This document shows positions 33,817 to 42,952 of a stretch of DNA of 64,000 bases, piece after piece; within the stretch, counting starts at the first letter, position 1; the number at the start of each line of letters is the position of its first letter. The position numbers were made by a program, and so were the translations under genes. The notes beneath the pieces are model-generated. The model saw nothing but the letters and a program-made list of their open reading frames with translations, ran no database searches and was not told where the DNA came from. Source of the stretch: Pseudomonas synxantha (GTDB lineage: Bacteria > Pseudomonadota > Gammaproteobacteria > Pseudomonadales > Pseudomonadaceae). The stretch is from positions 2,108,001 through 2,172,000 of the forward strand of contig NZ_LT629786.1 in NCBI RefSeq assembly GCF_900105675.1, read 5' to 3'.

Positions 33817-34833
33817 TCAGCCTGCTCGCCACGCTACACGGCCTGAGACGAAATGGCCGACATCGTTGAACCCCTGCGTGGATGAATGCCCGGGTGTGAC
33901 CAAGGAATCAATAAATGCCTCGTCTTCAGCAGTGATCTTCACCGCCAGCGCCCCGGTGTACGCATCCCATTGCGCCTCGGTGCGCGGCCCGACAATCGCG
34001 GAACTCACTGAGGCATTGTTCAATACCCAGGCAATGGCAAACTCGACCATGCCCACGCCACGCCCTTGGGTGTATTGCTGGATCTGCTGGGCGATGCGCA
34101 ACGACTCCATCCGCCATTCGGTTTCCAGGATGCGCTTGTCCTGCCGTGCGGCCCGGCTGCCAGGTTCGGGCGTGACGTCCGGCGCATATTTGCCGCTTAG
34201 CACCCCTCGGGCCAGCGGGCTATAAGGCACCACGCCCAACCCGTAGGCAGCCGCCGCGGTGATTTGCTCGACCTCGGCCTGGCGATTGACGATGTTGTAC
34301 AGCGGCTGACTGATGACGGGTTTATCCACCCCCAGACGCTCGGCCACGCGAATCACCTCGGCGATACGCCAACCGCGATAGTTGGACAGGCCCCAATAGC
34401 GGATCTTGCCTTGGCGGATCAGGTCGCCGATGGCCGACACGGTCACTTCCAGCGGCGTGTCATGGTCTTCACGGTGCAGGTAGTAGATGTCCAGGTAATC
34501 GGTATCCAGGCGCCCAAGACTGGCTTCCACGGCGTTGAAAATACGCTTGCGGTTCAAACCACTGCGGTTGGGCAAGCCATCGGCGGGGCCGAAGCCGACC
34601 TTGCTGGCTACTATCCAGTCCTGGCGGTTACGCGCAATGGCTTCGCCGACGATCTCTTCGGAGCGCCCGCCAGTGTAGACGTCGGCGGTATCGATAAAGT
34701 TAATGCCTTGGCCCCAGGCCTTGTCGATGATGCGCAGCGAGTCTTCGGTACTGGTCTGTTCGCCAAACATCATGGTGCCGAGGGTCAATGCGCTGACCTT
34801 CAAGCCGGACTGGCCCAATGTGCGGTAAATCAT
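33817..34833 (-). CDS. aldo/keto reductase
   Basis: A 338-aa NADP-dependent oxidoreductase with the (beta/alpha)8 fold. Catalytic tetrad motifs: FIDTADVYTGGRSEEIVGEA (Asp, Tyr), IVASKVGF (Lys), DYLDIYYLHREDHDTP (His); NADP-binding at the end (SSAIVGPRTEAQWD). Resembles YajO/YghZ-type reductases. Substrate unknown. The next gene upstream on the same strand (LysR, 81 bp away) and the divergent SDR gene suggest a small redox locus under one regulator. Confidence 0.93.
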   Translation of the reverse strand: MIYRTLGQSGLKVSALTLGTMMFGEQTSTEDSLRIIDKAWGQGINFIDTADVYTGGRSEEIVGEAIARNRQDWIVASKVGFGPADGLPNRSGLNRKRIFNAVEASLGRLDTDYLDIYYLHREDHDTPLEVTVSAIGDLIRQGKIRYWGLSNYRGWRIAEVIRVAERLGVDKPVISQPLYNIVNRQAEVEQITAAAAYGLGVVPYSPLARGVLSGKYAPDVTPEPGSRAARQDKRILETEWRMESLRIAQQIQQYTQGRGVGMVEFAIAWVLNNASVSSAIVGPRTEAQWDAYTGALAVKITAEDEAFIDSLVTPGHSSTQGFNDVGHFVSGRVAWRAG

Positions 34834-34914
34834 GGAGAGCTCCTCATCGCAGGGAAACGTGAGTACTGCAATACCAGACCCGACGCCTCTGGAACAAGCC
34901 CTGGGCGCGTTTCT

Positions 34915-35817
34915 TCATGTACCCAGTAACGTCTGGCAGCGTGCCTGTAGAAAACGGTGCAGCACTTTCACCCGTTCCGACACTTGCAGACGGTGGGGGC
35001 ACATCAGGTTGAAAGGGGTCGGCTCGCCCTGCCAGTCGGGCAACAGCGCTACCAGCCGACCGGCCTGGATATCACGGGCAATATCCAAGTTGGCTTTATA
35101 GGCGATGCCGTGGCCCGCCAGCGCCCAGCGGCGGACGATTTCTCCATCGTCGCTGAGGTAATCGCCGCTGACGTCGACCTCCTGGAGCAGCGCGCCCTGG
35201 CGGAAGTACCACGTGCTATTGGCCTGCCCGCGGCGCATGTAACGCAACGTACTGTGCTGCGCCAAGTCCGCCGGCGTGCGCGGTGTGCCGTGGCGCGCGA
35301 GGTAGTCAGGACTGGCGCAGGCCATGCGCTGGTGGCCGGGCACCACCGGCAACGCCACCAGGCTGGAGTCCCTTGGTACGCCAAAGCGCAGGGCAATGTC
35401 GACGGTATCGCGAAACAAGTCGGCATTGCTGTCGTTGAGCAGCAGTTGCAGGCGGATATTGGGGTGCTCAAGCTTGAACTCATCCAGCCAGCCCAGCAGC
35501 ACATTGCGGCCGAAATCCGAGGGCGCCGCCAGTTGCAATAAACCGCTGAGGCTTTGGCCTTGTTGCTTGATGGCGTGTTCGCCCTCCGACAGCGCCTCCA
35601 GCGCTACCCGCACGCTGTCCAGATAACGCCGGCCTTCTTCGGTCAGGCGCATGCTGCGGGTGGAACGGGCGAGCAAGCGGATACCGAGCCGGGTTTCCAG
35701 GCGCTTAAGGGCAATGCTGGCCGCTGCCGGTGTCAAGCCAAGCCCACGGGCGGCGGCTGTCAGGCTGCCGGTGTCGGCACTGCGTACAAAGACTTCAAGG
35801 TCGAGAATTGAGCTCAT
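34915..35817 (-). CDS. LysR-family transcriptional regulator
   Basis: A 300-aa LTTR. HTH in LDLEVFVRSADTGSLTAAARGLGLTPAAASIAL, then a linker helix and a substrate-binding domain (LLQLAAPSDFGRNVLLGWLDEF). The LTPAAASxxLKRLE pattern fits the CrgA/AaeR-like branch that usually controls a divergent oxidoreductase. Here the divergent gene is an SDR (102-bp gap), and the aldo/keto reductase follows on the same strand, so both are likely targets. Confidence 0.93.
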   Translation of the reverse strand: MSSILDLEVFVRSADTGSLTAAARGLGLTPAAASIALKRLETRLGIRLLARSTRSMRLTEEGRRYLDSVRVALEALSEGEHAIKQQGQSLSGLLQLAAPSDFGRNVLLGWLDEFKLEHPNIRLQLLLNDSNADLFRDTVDIALRFGVPRDSSLVALPVVPGHQRMACASPDYLARHGTPRTPADLAQHSTLRYMRRGQANSTWYFRQGALLQEVDVSGDYLSDDGEIVRRWALAGHGIAYKANLDIARDIQAGRLVALLPDWQGEPTPFNLMCPHRLQVSERVKVLHRFLQARCQTLLGT

Positions 35818-35918
35818 TATTAAAAATCCTTTAAAGATCTTGTCGTTTTACCGGGATTTTTTGCTGATTGCCAAGCTGGGAAGATGAACGCTCACTTTCT
35901 CATGCAGGTAGTTCTCCC

Positions 35919-36623
35919 ATGACATCTTCCCTCAGCGGTAAAACCGTCATCGTAATTGGCGGCAGCAGCGGCATCGGCGCCGCAGTGGCCCAGGCAGTCA
36001 CCGCTCGCGGTGCGCACGTAGTGCTGGCAGGGCGGCGCTTGACCTCCGGCAGCGATAACGGCGTACGCAGCGAACCGGTGGACGTCACCGATAGCGCATC
36101 GTTGCAGCGCTTGTTCGAAACGGTGGGCCACTTTGACCACCTGGTCTACACCTCGGGACCTTCGGTGCGGGCCAAAACGCTGATCGAAACCGACCTTGAC
36201 GAAGCCCGGGACAATTTCAATGTGAAACTCTGGGGCGCGCTACGTGCGATTCAACAGGCGCTGCCATTCCTGGGTGAGCACGGCAGCATCAGCCTGACTT
36301 CGGGTCAACTGGGGCGCAAGCTGGCAGCAGGGCAGTTCATCAAGACTGGCATCAACGCCGCGACCGAAGCCTTGGGCAAGCAACTGGCCAAGGAGCTGGC
36401 GCCGCGTCGCGTCAATGTCATCAGCCCCGGCGTAATCGACACCCCAGCCTATGCCGGGTTGGCCGAAGAGCAGCGTTTGGCGATGTTTGCCAAGACCGGC
36501 GAGACATTGCCGGTTGGCCGGGTAGGGCAGGCTGAAGAAGTCGCGGCGGGGTATGTATTGGCCATGGAGAACGGCTTCATGACCGGCACCGTTATCGATA
36601 TCGATGGCGGCGGCTTGCTGTAG
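35919..36623 (+). CDS. SDR-family oxidoreductase-like protein, atypical active site
   Basis: A 234-aa Rossmann protein. Cofactor motif VIVIGGSSGIGAAVA, LAGRR (NADP-type Arg), DVTD, and a C-terminal tail GTVIDIDGGGLL. In the catalytic region (SISLTSGQLGRKLAAGQFIK, then TGINAATEALGKQLAKEL) Ser128 and Lys142 are present, but position 138, where the catalytic Tyr of YxxxK belongs, is Gly. It may not be a classical dehydrogenase. The ATG at 35919 was chosen since it starts the beta strand of the fold; TTCTCC/AGGTAG precede it. Divergent from the LysR gene. Confidence 0.88.
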   Translation: MTSSLSGKTVIVIGGSSGIGAAVAQAVTARGAHVVLAGRRLTSGSDNGVRSEPVDVTDSASLQRLFETVGHFDHLVYTSGPSVRAKTLIETDLDEARDNFNVKLWGALRAIQQALPFLGEHGSISLTSGQLGRKLAAGQFIKTGINAATEALGKQLAKELAPRRVNVISPGVIDTPAYAGLAEEQRLAMFAKTGETLPVGRVGQAEEVAAGYVLAMENGFMTGTVIDIDGGGLL

Positions 36624-36680
36624 ACACAGGGCTCCCGATAGCGGTGTATCAGTCAACTATGAATTGACTGAACTACTGTA

Positions 36681-36804
36681 TCGGGGGCAAGCCCCCTCCC
36701 ACAGGGGGGCAATTACTGCGTTGGTGTATTCGCTGCTTGCCTAAGGTCTGACACAGCCTGCAAAGGCAACAGAGATCAAAATGTGGGAGGGGGCTTGCCC
36801 CCGA
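36681..36804. repeat. REPIN (two inverted REP sequences)
   Basis: TCGGGGGCAAGCCCCCTCCC plus ACA at 36681-36703 faces its exact reverse complement at 36782-36804: 23-bp perfect inverted arms, 78 bp apart. This is the classic REPIN of the P. fluorescens group, moved by RAYT transposases. No RAYT gene is in the window. Confidence 0.92.
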
Positions 36805-36880
36805 TGGCGGTGGTTCAGTCACAGATGCGCGCACTGACACTAAATCATCGGAAACAAGGCCCCTCTCACACTGGACTGTC

Positions 36881-38191
36881 TTATGCCTGCAAGGTCCGCG
36901 TCATGCGCAACGCCAACACACTCCCGGCGACAATCACGGCCGCCAGCAGATACAGCGCCACATCCGTGGACCCGGTGGCGTCTTTCACAAAACCCACGAT
37001 ATACGGGCTGAGAAAGCCCGCCATCTGCCCCATGGAGTTGATCAAAGCCAGGCCACCCGCTGCGGCACCTGCGCTGAGCATGGCGGTAGGCACCGGCCAG
37101 AACATCGGCAGGCCGGTAAGGGCGCCCATGGTAGCGATGGTCAGGCCGAGGATGGCGATGGCCGGTGTGGTGGCGAAGTTCACCGCAATCAGCAGACCGA
37201 TTGCACCCATCAGCATTGGCACCACCAGGTGCCAGCGACGTTCCTTGCGCAAGTCGGCCGAGCGGCCTACCAGCAACATGAACACTGCCGCCAACAGATA
37301 CGGGATCGCACTGAGCCAGCCAATCACCAGGTTATCGCTGAAACCCAGGTTTTTGATGATCGATGGTAGCCAGAAGTTGATCGCATACACGCCGCTCTGG
37401 ATGCAGAAGTAGATCAGGCCAAATGCCCAGATCGCCGGGTTCTTGAACACTTCGGCCAGGGAGTCGCTGGTGGTTTTAGGCTTATTCGCCAGGTCCGTGG
37501 CTTGGTCGGCTTCCAGCACTGCGCGCTCATGGGGCGTGAGCCACTTGGCGTTGGCGAAGCTGTCACTGAGCAGGAAGTAGGCGAGGGCGCCGAGGATCAC
37601 GGTCGGGATGCCCTGCAGCAGGAACATCCACTGCCAGCCCGCCAGGCCACCTTGACCGGCGGCAAAGTGGTTGAGAATCCAGCCGGAGAAGGGGCTACCG
37701 AGCAAGCCGGACACCGGGATCGCCGACATGAACAGCGCCATGATCCGTCCGCGGCGGAAGGTCGGGAACCACTGCGAGAGGTACAGCACCACACCGGGGA
37801 AGAAACCGGCTTCAGCGGCACCGGTAAACAGGCGCAACGTGTAGAAATGCGTCGGCGTGGTCACAAACAGCAGGCAGGTAGACAGCGTGCCCCACACGAT
37901 CATCATCAACGCGATCCAGCGCCGTGGGCCGAACTTGGTCAGCGCCAGGTTGCTCGGCACGCCACACAGCACGTAACCGATAAAGAAAATCCCGGCCCCC
38001 AGGCCGTATACGGTTTCGCTGAATTTCAACGCATCGAGCATCTGCAACTTGGCAAAGCCAACGTTCACTCGGTCCAGGTAGTTGAACAGGTAGCAGATAA
38101 AGATGAAGGGGATCAGGCGCAGGGTGATGCGCTTGTAGATGGCGTTTTTATCGTCATCGCTGGCCAGTGCGGCAGTGGCGCTCTGTGACAT
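36881..38191 (-). CDS. MFS transporter, anion:cation symporter type (sugar acid)
   Basis: A 436-aa inner-membrane protein with twelve predicted helices. The N-terminus LIPFIFICYLFNYLDRVNVGFAKLQM and the motif RLFTGAAEAGFFPGVVLYLSQWFP are hallmarks of the ACS branch (tartrate, glucarate, phthalate transporters). It is divergent from cdaR and near a glycerate kinase, so import of glycerate or a sugar diacid is the best guess, inferred from context. A REPIN lies downstream. Confidence 0.9.
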   Translation of the reverse strand: MSQSATAALASDDDKNAIYKRITLRLIPFIFICYLFNYLDRVNVGFAKLQMLDALKFSETVYGLGAGIFFIGYVLCGVPSNLALTKFGPRRWIALMMIVWGTLSTCLLFVTTPTHFYTLRLFTGAAEAGFFPGVVLYLSQWFPTFRRGRIMALFMSAIPVSGLLGSPFSGWILNHFAAGQGGLAGWQWMFLLQGIPTVILGALAYFLLSDSFANAKWLTPHERAVLEADQATDLANKPKTTSDSLAEVFKNPAIWAFGLIYFCIQSGVYAINFWLPSIIKNLGFSDNLVIGWLSAIPYLLAAVFMLLVGRSADLRKERRWHLVVPMLMGAIGLLIAVNFATTPAIAILGLTIATMGALTGLPMFWPVPTAMLSAGAAAGGLALINSMGQMAGFLSPYIVGFVKDATGSTDVALYLLAAVIVAGSVLALRMTRTLQA

Positions 38192-38348
38192 GGGAATCTC
38201 TCTTTATTATGATTTTTCGCGGTGCGAGGTTAACGTTGACCGCCCCGACAGTCTCGATGACGTGATGGGCGACTGTCTTTGTGCTGGCGCACAGTGAAGC
38301 AGGCTTTGCGCTGTGCCAGTGAACAACCTGTTTTAGGAAATTAGCCCC

Positions 38349-39449
38349 ATGTTCGAGCTCGATCACGCCTTGGCCCAGGAGATTGTCGATCGCACCATGG
38401 CCATCCTGCCCTATAACGTCAACGTCATGGACAGCCAGGGCCTGATCCTTGGCAGCGGCGAGCCGGAACGCATCAATACCCGCCACGAAGGCGCGCAACT
38501 GGTCCTGGCCAATGGCCGGGTGGTGGAGATCGATGGGCAGACTGCCAAACATCTCAAAGGCGTGCAGCCGGGCATCAACCTGCCGTTGCTGCATGATCAA
38601 CGCCTGATCGGTGTGCTGGGCATCACCGGTGAACCGGACGGGCTGCGCACCTATGCAGAACTGGTGCGCATGACCGCTGAAATGCTGGTCAGCCATCGCC
38701 ACCAGCAAGCCGAGCAGCAATGGCGGCGCCAGCGCTGCGATGATCTGCTGGCCTTGCTGCTGGCCGACAGTGGCGACTCACCACGCCTGGTGGACGAAGC
38801 CCGGCAACTGGGTCTCAAGCCGCAGCTGTCGCGCACGCCGTACCTGTTCGAACTGGGCCCGGGCCAAACGGCGGAAGACTTGAGTACATGGCTCACCAGC
38901 CGTTACCCGGACAGTTGGTGTGTCAGCCCCGCGAAGTTTTCCCTGCTGTGGTGCCGACCCGCCGCGTTGCAGGTCGACAACCCCCGCTTGCTGGAAAAGC
39001 TCGACGGCCTGGGTTGGAACATCCTGCGCGTTGCCATTGGTGGGCAAGCGGAGGGCTTGGCGGGGCTACGCCGTTGTTATCGTCGGGTGGGCGATCTACT
39101 TGCGTATGGCCGCGATATCCTCCCGCAAATGCGGCTGTTGACCCTCAACCGTTATCGTCTGCCGGTCATGCTCTGGCGTCACCGCAATGACGATGCCCTG
39201 GACGAACTGCTCAACCCTTTGCGCAAAGTGCTGACCAAGGACAGCAACGGGCAACTGCTCGCCACCCTGCGCAGTTGGTGCGAACACGACGGGCAAAGCC
39301 AGGCCTGCGCAGACGCGCTGGGCATTCATCGCAATAGCCTGCGTTATCGCATGGAACGCATTGCTGAACTCAGCGGCGTGGACCCGTTGACGCTCGATGG
39401 CATGCTGGCCTTGTACCTGGGCGTGCAGTTGTTGCCCCAGACTTTGTAG
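38349..39449 (+). CDS. cdaR: CdaR-type sugar diacid regulator
   Basis: A 366-aa regulator. N-terminal putative sugar-diacid recognition domain (FELDHALAQEIVDRTMAILPYNVNVMDSQGLILGSG), a GGDEF-like middle region, and a C-terminal PucR-type HTH (ALGIHRNSLRYRMERIAELSG). CdaR activates glucarate/galactarate/glycerate genes in E. coli. Divergent from the MFS gene (157-bp gap) and 100 bp upstream of glycerate kinase, which fits that role here. Confidence 0.92.
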   Translation: MFELDHALAQEIVDRTMAILPYNVNVMDSQGLILGSGEPERINTRHEGAQLVLANGRVVEIDGQTAKHLKGVQPGINLPLLHDQRLIGVLGITGEPDGLRTYAELVRMTAEMLVSHRHQQAEQQWRRQRCDDLLALLLADSGDSPRLVDEARQLGLKPQLSRTPYLFELGPGQTAEDLSTWLTSRYPDSWCVSPAKFSLLWCRPAALQVDNPRLLEKLDGLGWNILRVAIGGQAEGLAGLRRCYRRVGDLLAYGRDILPQMRLLTLNRYRLPVMLWRHRNDDALDELLNPLRKVLTKDSNGQLLATLRSWCEHDGQSQACADALGIHRNSLRYRMERIAELSGVDPLTLDGMLALYLGVQLLPQTL

Positions 39450-39549
39450 AAATGACCAACAAACCCTGTCCGCATCTGTGCAATTGACAGGCGTCATTAC
39501 CCCAGCCAACTGGCAGCATGGGCGTTATAAAAACCGGAGAAAGCCCATC

Positions 39550-40689
39550 ATGAAGATCATCATCGCTCCCGACTCGTTCAAGGACAGCCTCAGTGCTGCA
39601 GGCACTGCCCAGGCGATTGCCGAAGGGTTGGCCCAGGTCTGGCCGGATGCACAGTTGGTCGAATGCCCAATGGCCGATGGGGGTGAAGGAACGGTGGAGG
39701 CAGTACTCGCCGCGTGCAAGGGCGAACTGCGTCGGCAAAGGGTGCAAGGGCCACTGGGCGGCTCCGTTGAGGCGCACTGGGGCTGGTTGGCCGACAGCCA
39801 TACCGCGATGATCGAAATGGCCGAGGCCAGCGGCTTGCAATTGGTCGCGCCGGGGCAGCGCGACGCATGTTCCAGCACCACTTACGGTACCGGTGAATTG
39901 ATCCGTGCCGCCCTGGACGCCGGGGCGCAACGCATCATCCTGGCGATTGGCGGCAGCGCCACCAATGATGGCGGGGCGGGGGCGATGCAGGCCCTTGGCG
40001 TGCAACTTCTTGACGCAGCCAGTCAGCCACTGCCTCCAGGCGGCCTGGCGTTGGCGCGTCTGGCGCGTATCAGCCTTGACACGCTCGACCCGCGCCTGGC
40101 CCAGGTGCGCTTTGAAATTGCCGCCGACGTCAACAACCCGCTGTGCGGCCCCCACGGCGCCTCGGCGATTTTCGGCCCGCAAAAAGGTGCGAGCCCCGAG
40201 CAAGTGGCCCAACTGGACGCCGCCCTCGGCCACTTCGCCGATCACTGCGCCCAAGTGCTGGCCAACGACGTGCGCGACCAACCCGGCAGCGGCGCCGCCG
40301 GTGGCCTGGGTTTTGCCGCCAAGGCCTTTCTCGGTGCACAGTTCCGCCCAGGGGTGGAGGTGGTGGCCGAACTGGTCGGCCTTGATGATGCCGTACGCGG
40401 CGCCGACCTGGTCATTACCGGTGAGGGCCGCTTCGACGCCCAGACCCTGCGCGGCAAGACCCCGTTTGGTGTGGCGCGCATCGCCCAGCGCCATGGCGTG
40501 CCGGTTATCGTGATCGCCGGCACATTGGGCGAGGGTTACGAGCAGATGTACGCCCATGGCGTGGATGCGGCATTTGCCTTGCCCTCGGGGCCGATGAGCC
40601 TGGAGCAAGCCTGCCGTGAGGCTCCGCGTCTATTATGTGAGCGAGCTGCGGACATCGCACGCGTTTGGCGCCTTGCATCTAATCACTAA
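39550..40689 (+). CDS. garK: glycerate 2-kinase (GarK family)
   Basis: A 379-aa cytosolic kinase that phosphorylates glycerate to 2-phosphoglycerate, the last step of glucarate/galactarate breakdown. It begins MKIIIAPDSFKDSLSAAGTAQAIAEG and has the family motifs MADGGEGTV, GSATNDGGAGAMQALG and GEGRFDAQTLRGKTPFGVA. Length usual for GarK/GlxK. The open frame extends upstream but the ATG at 39550 begins the conserved fold. Same strand as cdaR; its last 11 bp overlap the convergent deacetylase gene. GarK versus GlxK cannot be decided from sequence alone. Confidence 0.93.
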   Translation: MKIIIAPDSFKDSLSAAGTAQAIAEGLAQVWPDAQLVECPMADGGEGTVEAVLAACKGELRRQRVQGPLGGSVEAHWGWLADSHTAMIEMAEASGLQLVAPGQRDACSSTTYGTGELIRAALDAGAQRIILAIGGSATNDGGAGAMQALGVQLLDAASQPLPPGGLALARLARISLDTLDPRLAQVRFEIAADVNNPLCGPHGASAIFGPQKGASPEQVAQLDAALGHFADHCAQVLANDVRDQPGSGAAGGLGFAAKAFLGAQFRPGVEVVAELVGLDDAVRGADLVITGEGRFDAQTLRGKTPFGVARIAQRHGVPVIVIAGTLGEGYEQMYAHGVDAAFALPSGPMSLEQACREAPRLLCERAADIARVWRLASNH

Positions 40690-41791
40690 CCCCACGCGCC
40701 AACCGCTGCACCCACTGTGCCTGAAACTCCAGCAGCGCCTCTGCGGGCTGCTGCAACTGCACAAACTCCAGCATCGGGTCGTCCACCGCTGTGCGCACGC
40801 CGCTCAATTCCTCCAGGGTCGCCAACCCACAAAACGGTACATAGGCCTCGCTGTAGCCGCCTTCATGCACCAACACCAGGCGGCCCTGGCACAAGCGCTC
40901 GGCAGCCAGGCGCAGGGTGCGCGTCATCAGCCGGAACGATTCGCTGTGCAGCAGCATGCGCGCCAGAGGGTCGACGGCGCCTGCGTCATAACCGCAGGCG
41001 ACGATGATCAGCTCCGGTTGGAAACGTTCAAGGGCTGGCACCACGATGCGTTCCATCGCCTGCAAATAGGTGACGTGCCCACTGCCCGGCGGCAAGGGAA
41101 TGTTGATGTTCGCGCCCAGGCCAGCGCCGCGACCACGGTCCTGTTCGCCGCTGTAGCCGGGCGGGTAGCAAGCATCCTGATGCAGTGAAATCGTCAACAC
41201 ATCGGCACGTTCCTCAAAGATCGATTGCGTGCCGTTACCGTGGTGCACATCCCAGTCGATCACGGCGACTTTGCCGAGCCCGTTGTGGGCCTTGGCTGCT
41301 TCGATGGCGATGGCAATGTTGGCGAGAAAGCAGAAGCCCATGGCGCTGTCTGCCAGGCAGTGGTGGCCCGGTGGCCGGGATAACGAATAGGCGTTATGCA
41401 CCTTGCCCCTGAGCACGGCGTCCACGGCGGCGAGGGTCAAGCCGGCGGAGAGTTGCGCGATTTCATAGCTACCCGGTCCGATCGGTGCCTGGGGACCAAG
41501 CTCACCGCCGCCGGCATCACTTAGCGTCTTGAAGCGCTGCAGGTAGGCGCTGCCGTGGACTCGCAGCAAGTCCTCTTCGGTGGCCGGTGGTGCGCTGCGC
41601 AGATGCAGATGGTGGCTTAATCCGGACACGTCCAACAAGCTTTTCAAGCGGCGCTTGGTCTCCGGTGATTCGGCATGCCCACTGCCGGCCGGCGGCTGTA
41701 CCCAGCCGCCCACGGGCAGGGTCAGCGCGTGGGCGCCGGCGCTGTGCCACAGGCTCATTTCATCGAAGAAAAATGCGGTGGTTCGGTTCAT
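40679..41791 (-). CDS. histone deacetylase/acetylpolyamine amidohydrolase family protein
   Basis: A 370-aa Zn-dependent deacetylase. Catalytic motifs are present: RPPGHHC (His143/His144), IDWDVHHGNGTQ (zinc ligands Asp181 and His183), CGYDAG (Asp269) and HEGGYSEAY (Tyr). It resembles class II HDAC-like amidohydrolases of bacteria, which remove acetyl groups from polyamines or other small amides. Its ATG overlaps the upstream MFS stop (ATGA). It likely works with the MFS and outer-membrane channel in uptake and use of an acetylated amine, an inference from operon structure. Confidence 0.92.
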   Translation of the reverse strand: MNRTTAFFFDEMSLWHSAGAHALTLPVGGWVQPPAGSGHAESPETKRRLKSLLDVSGLSHHLHLRSAPPATEEDLLRVHGSAYLQRFKTLSDAGGGELGPQAPIGPGSYEIAQLSAGLTLAAVDAVLRGKVHNAYSLSRPPGHHCLADSAMGFCFLANIAIAIEAAKAHNGLGKVAVIDWDVHHGNGTQSIFEERADVLTISLHQDACYPPGYSGEQDRGRGAGLGANINIPLPPGSGHVTYLQAMERIVVPALERFQPELIIVACGYDAGAVDPLARMLLHSESFRLMTRTLRLAAERLCQGRLVLVHEGGYSEAYVPFCGLATLEELSGVRTAVDDPMLEFVQLQQPAEALLEFQAQWVQRLARGVSD

Positions 41792-42930
41792 ACCGGCTCC
41801 AGTTCAGTGGGGTAATTGGGACGGCTGGTGAGGATCATCACCAGGGACAGTAGCGTGATAACGGCAGCGCCAAGCAGCAGTAGGGTGAACCCGCCGCTGA
41901 CCTCAATCAGGCGCCCGGCAACCGCCGGGCCGATGGCCAGGCCGCCGCCGATCACCAGGTTGGAGGCGTTCATCAGCTTGCCGCTGTGATCGAGGTCGGC
42001 CAGGCAGGCCAGGACCAACGGCAGGATGAAGGTCCAGCTGAACTTGAACAGCAGCGCCGCCAGAGCAAAGCGCAGCAGCGCGGGCTGGCCGAGTAAAAGT
42101 AATACGGCAGCCGCCATCAGCGCATAGCCCACTAGCAACAACATTCCACGTGGCAGGCGAGCGCTGATCAGTGATGCGCTTGCGGCACCGGCAATCCCCA
42201 TCAGCGTGGCGATGGCAAGGATTTCGCCGCTGTGCGACGCAGAGACCCCGGCATTGGCGCCCAAGGCGCCGATAAAGGTCCAGACGCCACCGAGGCTGAT
42301 GTAAAAACCCAGCACTGCGCCGATTCCCAGCACTGCTTTGCAGCGTGAGCCGGGCAGAGAACTGCCGCTGCTTGCCTGTGCCACAGAGCTGCCGGCAGGA
42401 AACGCCTTGGCCAGAGGCAGCAACAGGGTCATCAAGCCCGCCAGGATCAGGTAACAGGCATTCAAGCCAAACTGTCCGAATAACCCCGGCAGTACTAGAA
42501 GGCCGAGGGCGCCGACAATCAGCTGCCCCATTACCCACAATCCATAGACCCGACCAGGATTGGCGCTGGCGGCGGCGCTGGCCAGGCAAATGATCATCAG
42601 TGAGCCGCCGGCCAGGGCGCTGGCAAAGCGCAGCAACAGTAGAGCTGCGTAAGTGTCGGCGAGCATCGACAACAGGTTGGCCACGATAAACACCAGCGCG
42701 GCGACCAGGGCTGCGCTTGGCCAGTCAACCCGTTTGAGCCAAAACCAGGCAGGCAAGGTCGCCAGGCTCATGGCTCCCAGCTCAACGGAAAACAGGTCAC
42801 CGATGCGCGCAGGGTTCAGTTGCCATTGGCTCGCCAGCTGCGCGGCCACGGCGGGGGCGGTCATCAAGATGGTCGGAGTGATCGCGGCAAACAGTACGAT
42901 TGCCGCCAGCCGATAGGGTTGTGTGGGCAT
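41788..42930 (-). CDS. MFS transporter
   Basis: A 380-aa inner-membrane protein with about twelve predicted helices, starting MPTQPYRLAAIVLFAAITPTILMTAPAVAAQLA. The start at 42930 was chosen over the upstream open frame, which lacks hydrophobic character. Substrate not readable. The gene lies between an outer-membrane channel and a deacetylase in the same direction, with ATGA overlap to the latter, so it probably imports or exports the amidohydrolase's substrate or product. Confidence 0.87.
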   Translation of the reverse strand: MPTQPYRLAAIVLFAAITPTILMTAPAVAAQLASQWQLNPARIGDLFSVELGAMSLATLPAWFWLKRVDWPSAALVAALVFIVANLLSMLADTYAALLLLRFASALAGGSLMIICLASAAASANPGRVYGLWVMGQLIVGALGLLVLPGLFGQFGLNACYLILAGLMTLLLPLAKAFPAGSSVAQASSGSSLPGSRCKAVLGIGAVLGFYISLGGVWTFIGALGANAGVSASHSGEILAIATLMGIAGAASASLISARLPRGMLLLVGYALMAAAVLLLLGQPALLRFALAALLFKFSWTFILPLVLACLADLDHSGKLMNASNLVIGGGLAIGPAVAGRLIEVSGGFTLLLLGAAVITLLSLVMILTSRPNYPTELEPV

Positions 42931-42952
42931 CTTCAAGCTCCAGGAGTGGGGG

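Noticed and set aside
39370..40608. Open frames antisense to the glycerate kinase gene
   Set aside because: Shadow of a gene with clear GarK motifs; no family features of its own.
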